A stretch of 14,962 nucleotides of DNA, taken from assembly GCA_947176715.1 (NCBI GenBank), contig CAMWRR010000013.1, positions 1 through 14,962 on the forward strand, given 5' to 3'. Position numbers and translations under genes: made by a program. Within the stretch, counting starts at the first letter, position 1, and each line of letters begins with the position of its first letter. The DNA is from an uncultured Rikenellaceae bacterium (GTDB lineage: Bacteria; Bacteroidota; Bacteroidia; Bacteroidales; Rikenellaceae). Below are positions 14,763 through 14,962 of this stretch, in pieces. The notes beneath the pieces were generated by a model. It was given only the letters and a program-made list of their open reading frames with translations. It made no database searches and was not told where the DNA came from.

Positions 14763-14962
14763 CTATCTTGGCTGTTCTCCGTTTATATGGTCGAGTACGG
14801 TGTCAATGTTCCCGATTGCCTCGTGGAAGCGTAATTCTAGCTCTGCTTCGGCGGCTGTGGCACGGGCTATCTCGTCGTCTATATCCGCACGGGCGTCGTC
14901 GAGCCTTGTCTGCAGGGTGTCTATCTCGCCCTGCTGACGCTCGTCCAACTCCTCTATCTCTT
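14763..14962 (-). CDS. Coiled-coil tail-fibre-like protein (C-terminal part only)
   Basis: The last 65 residues or so of a protein that enters from the right edge. The visible part is almost entirely charged heptad-like helix, for example DTLQTRLDDARADIDDEIAR then ATAAEAELEL, and ends NGEQPR. Such E-I-A-R-A-x-A-A-E repeats are frequent near the end of phage tail fibre or appendage proteins in Bacteroidales prophages. It ends 5 bases before the ATG of the variable protein. Function is inferred from composition and neighbour only. Confidence 0.6.
   Translation of the reverse strand, partial: EIEELDERQQGEIDTLQTRLDDARADIDDEIARATAAEAELELRFHEAIGNIDTVLDHINGEQPR

Overview
The window looks like a Bacteroidales chromosome, possibly Rikenellaceae/Alistipes-like. 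Support comes from repeated Bacteroidetes-type promoter boxes (TTTG, about 20 bases, TAnnTTTG), with a perfect one in front of a tRNA-Pro gene. Other support is weak use of Shine-Dalgarno sites, a lipoprotein with an acidic stretch just after the lipidated Cys, and a TPR-lptC-CNNM/CBS gene order that I recall from this order. Taxonomy is inferred, not searched.

Layout. Bases 1-1421 (minus) hold a split transketolase: the N-terminal (TPP-binding) subunit, then the start of the C-terminal subunit, which runs off the left edge. Bases 1606-3735 (plus) form one transcription unit: a strong promoter, a long structured leader with a 19-codon hydrophobic ORF and an intrinsic terminator, then a surface-type lipoprotein with two FN3 domains and a von Willebrand A domain that appears circularly permuted, then a terminator. 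Bases 3821-4279 (minus) encode a small double-cluster ferredoxin-like protein. The spacer before it holds a degenerate 16-bp tandem repeat. Bases 4703-7904 (minus) are an envelope operon: TPR protein, lptC, CNNM/CBS (CorC/HlyC/GldE-like) protein. Then come tRNA-Pro(GGG) and aroA (minus). Divergently transcribed are mlaE and mlaF (phospholipid-trafficking ABC transporter), followed by aroC and its terminator.

From about 12.9 kb to the right edge the base composition turns AT-rich and the content changes to phage-type genes on the minus strand: the end of a coiled-coil tail-fibre-like protein and, 5 bases downstream, a 477-residue protein whose C-terminus looks like a C-type-lectin target of a diversity-generating retroelement. 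No reverse transcriptase or template repeat is visible between it and aroC.

The most interesting places are the 1.6-1.9 kb leader (three mutually exclusive RNA pairings around a tiny membrane-peptide ORF), the permuted vWA lipoprotein it precedes, and the orphan retroelement-type variable protein at the right end.
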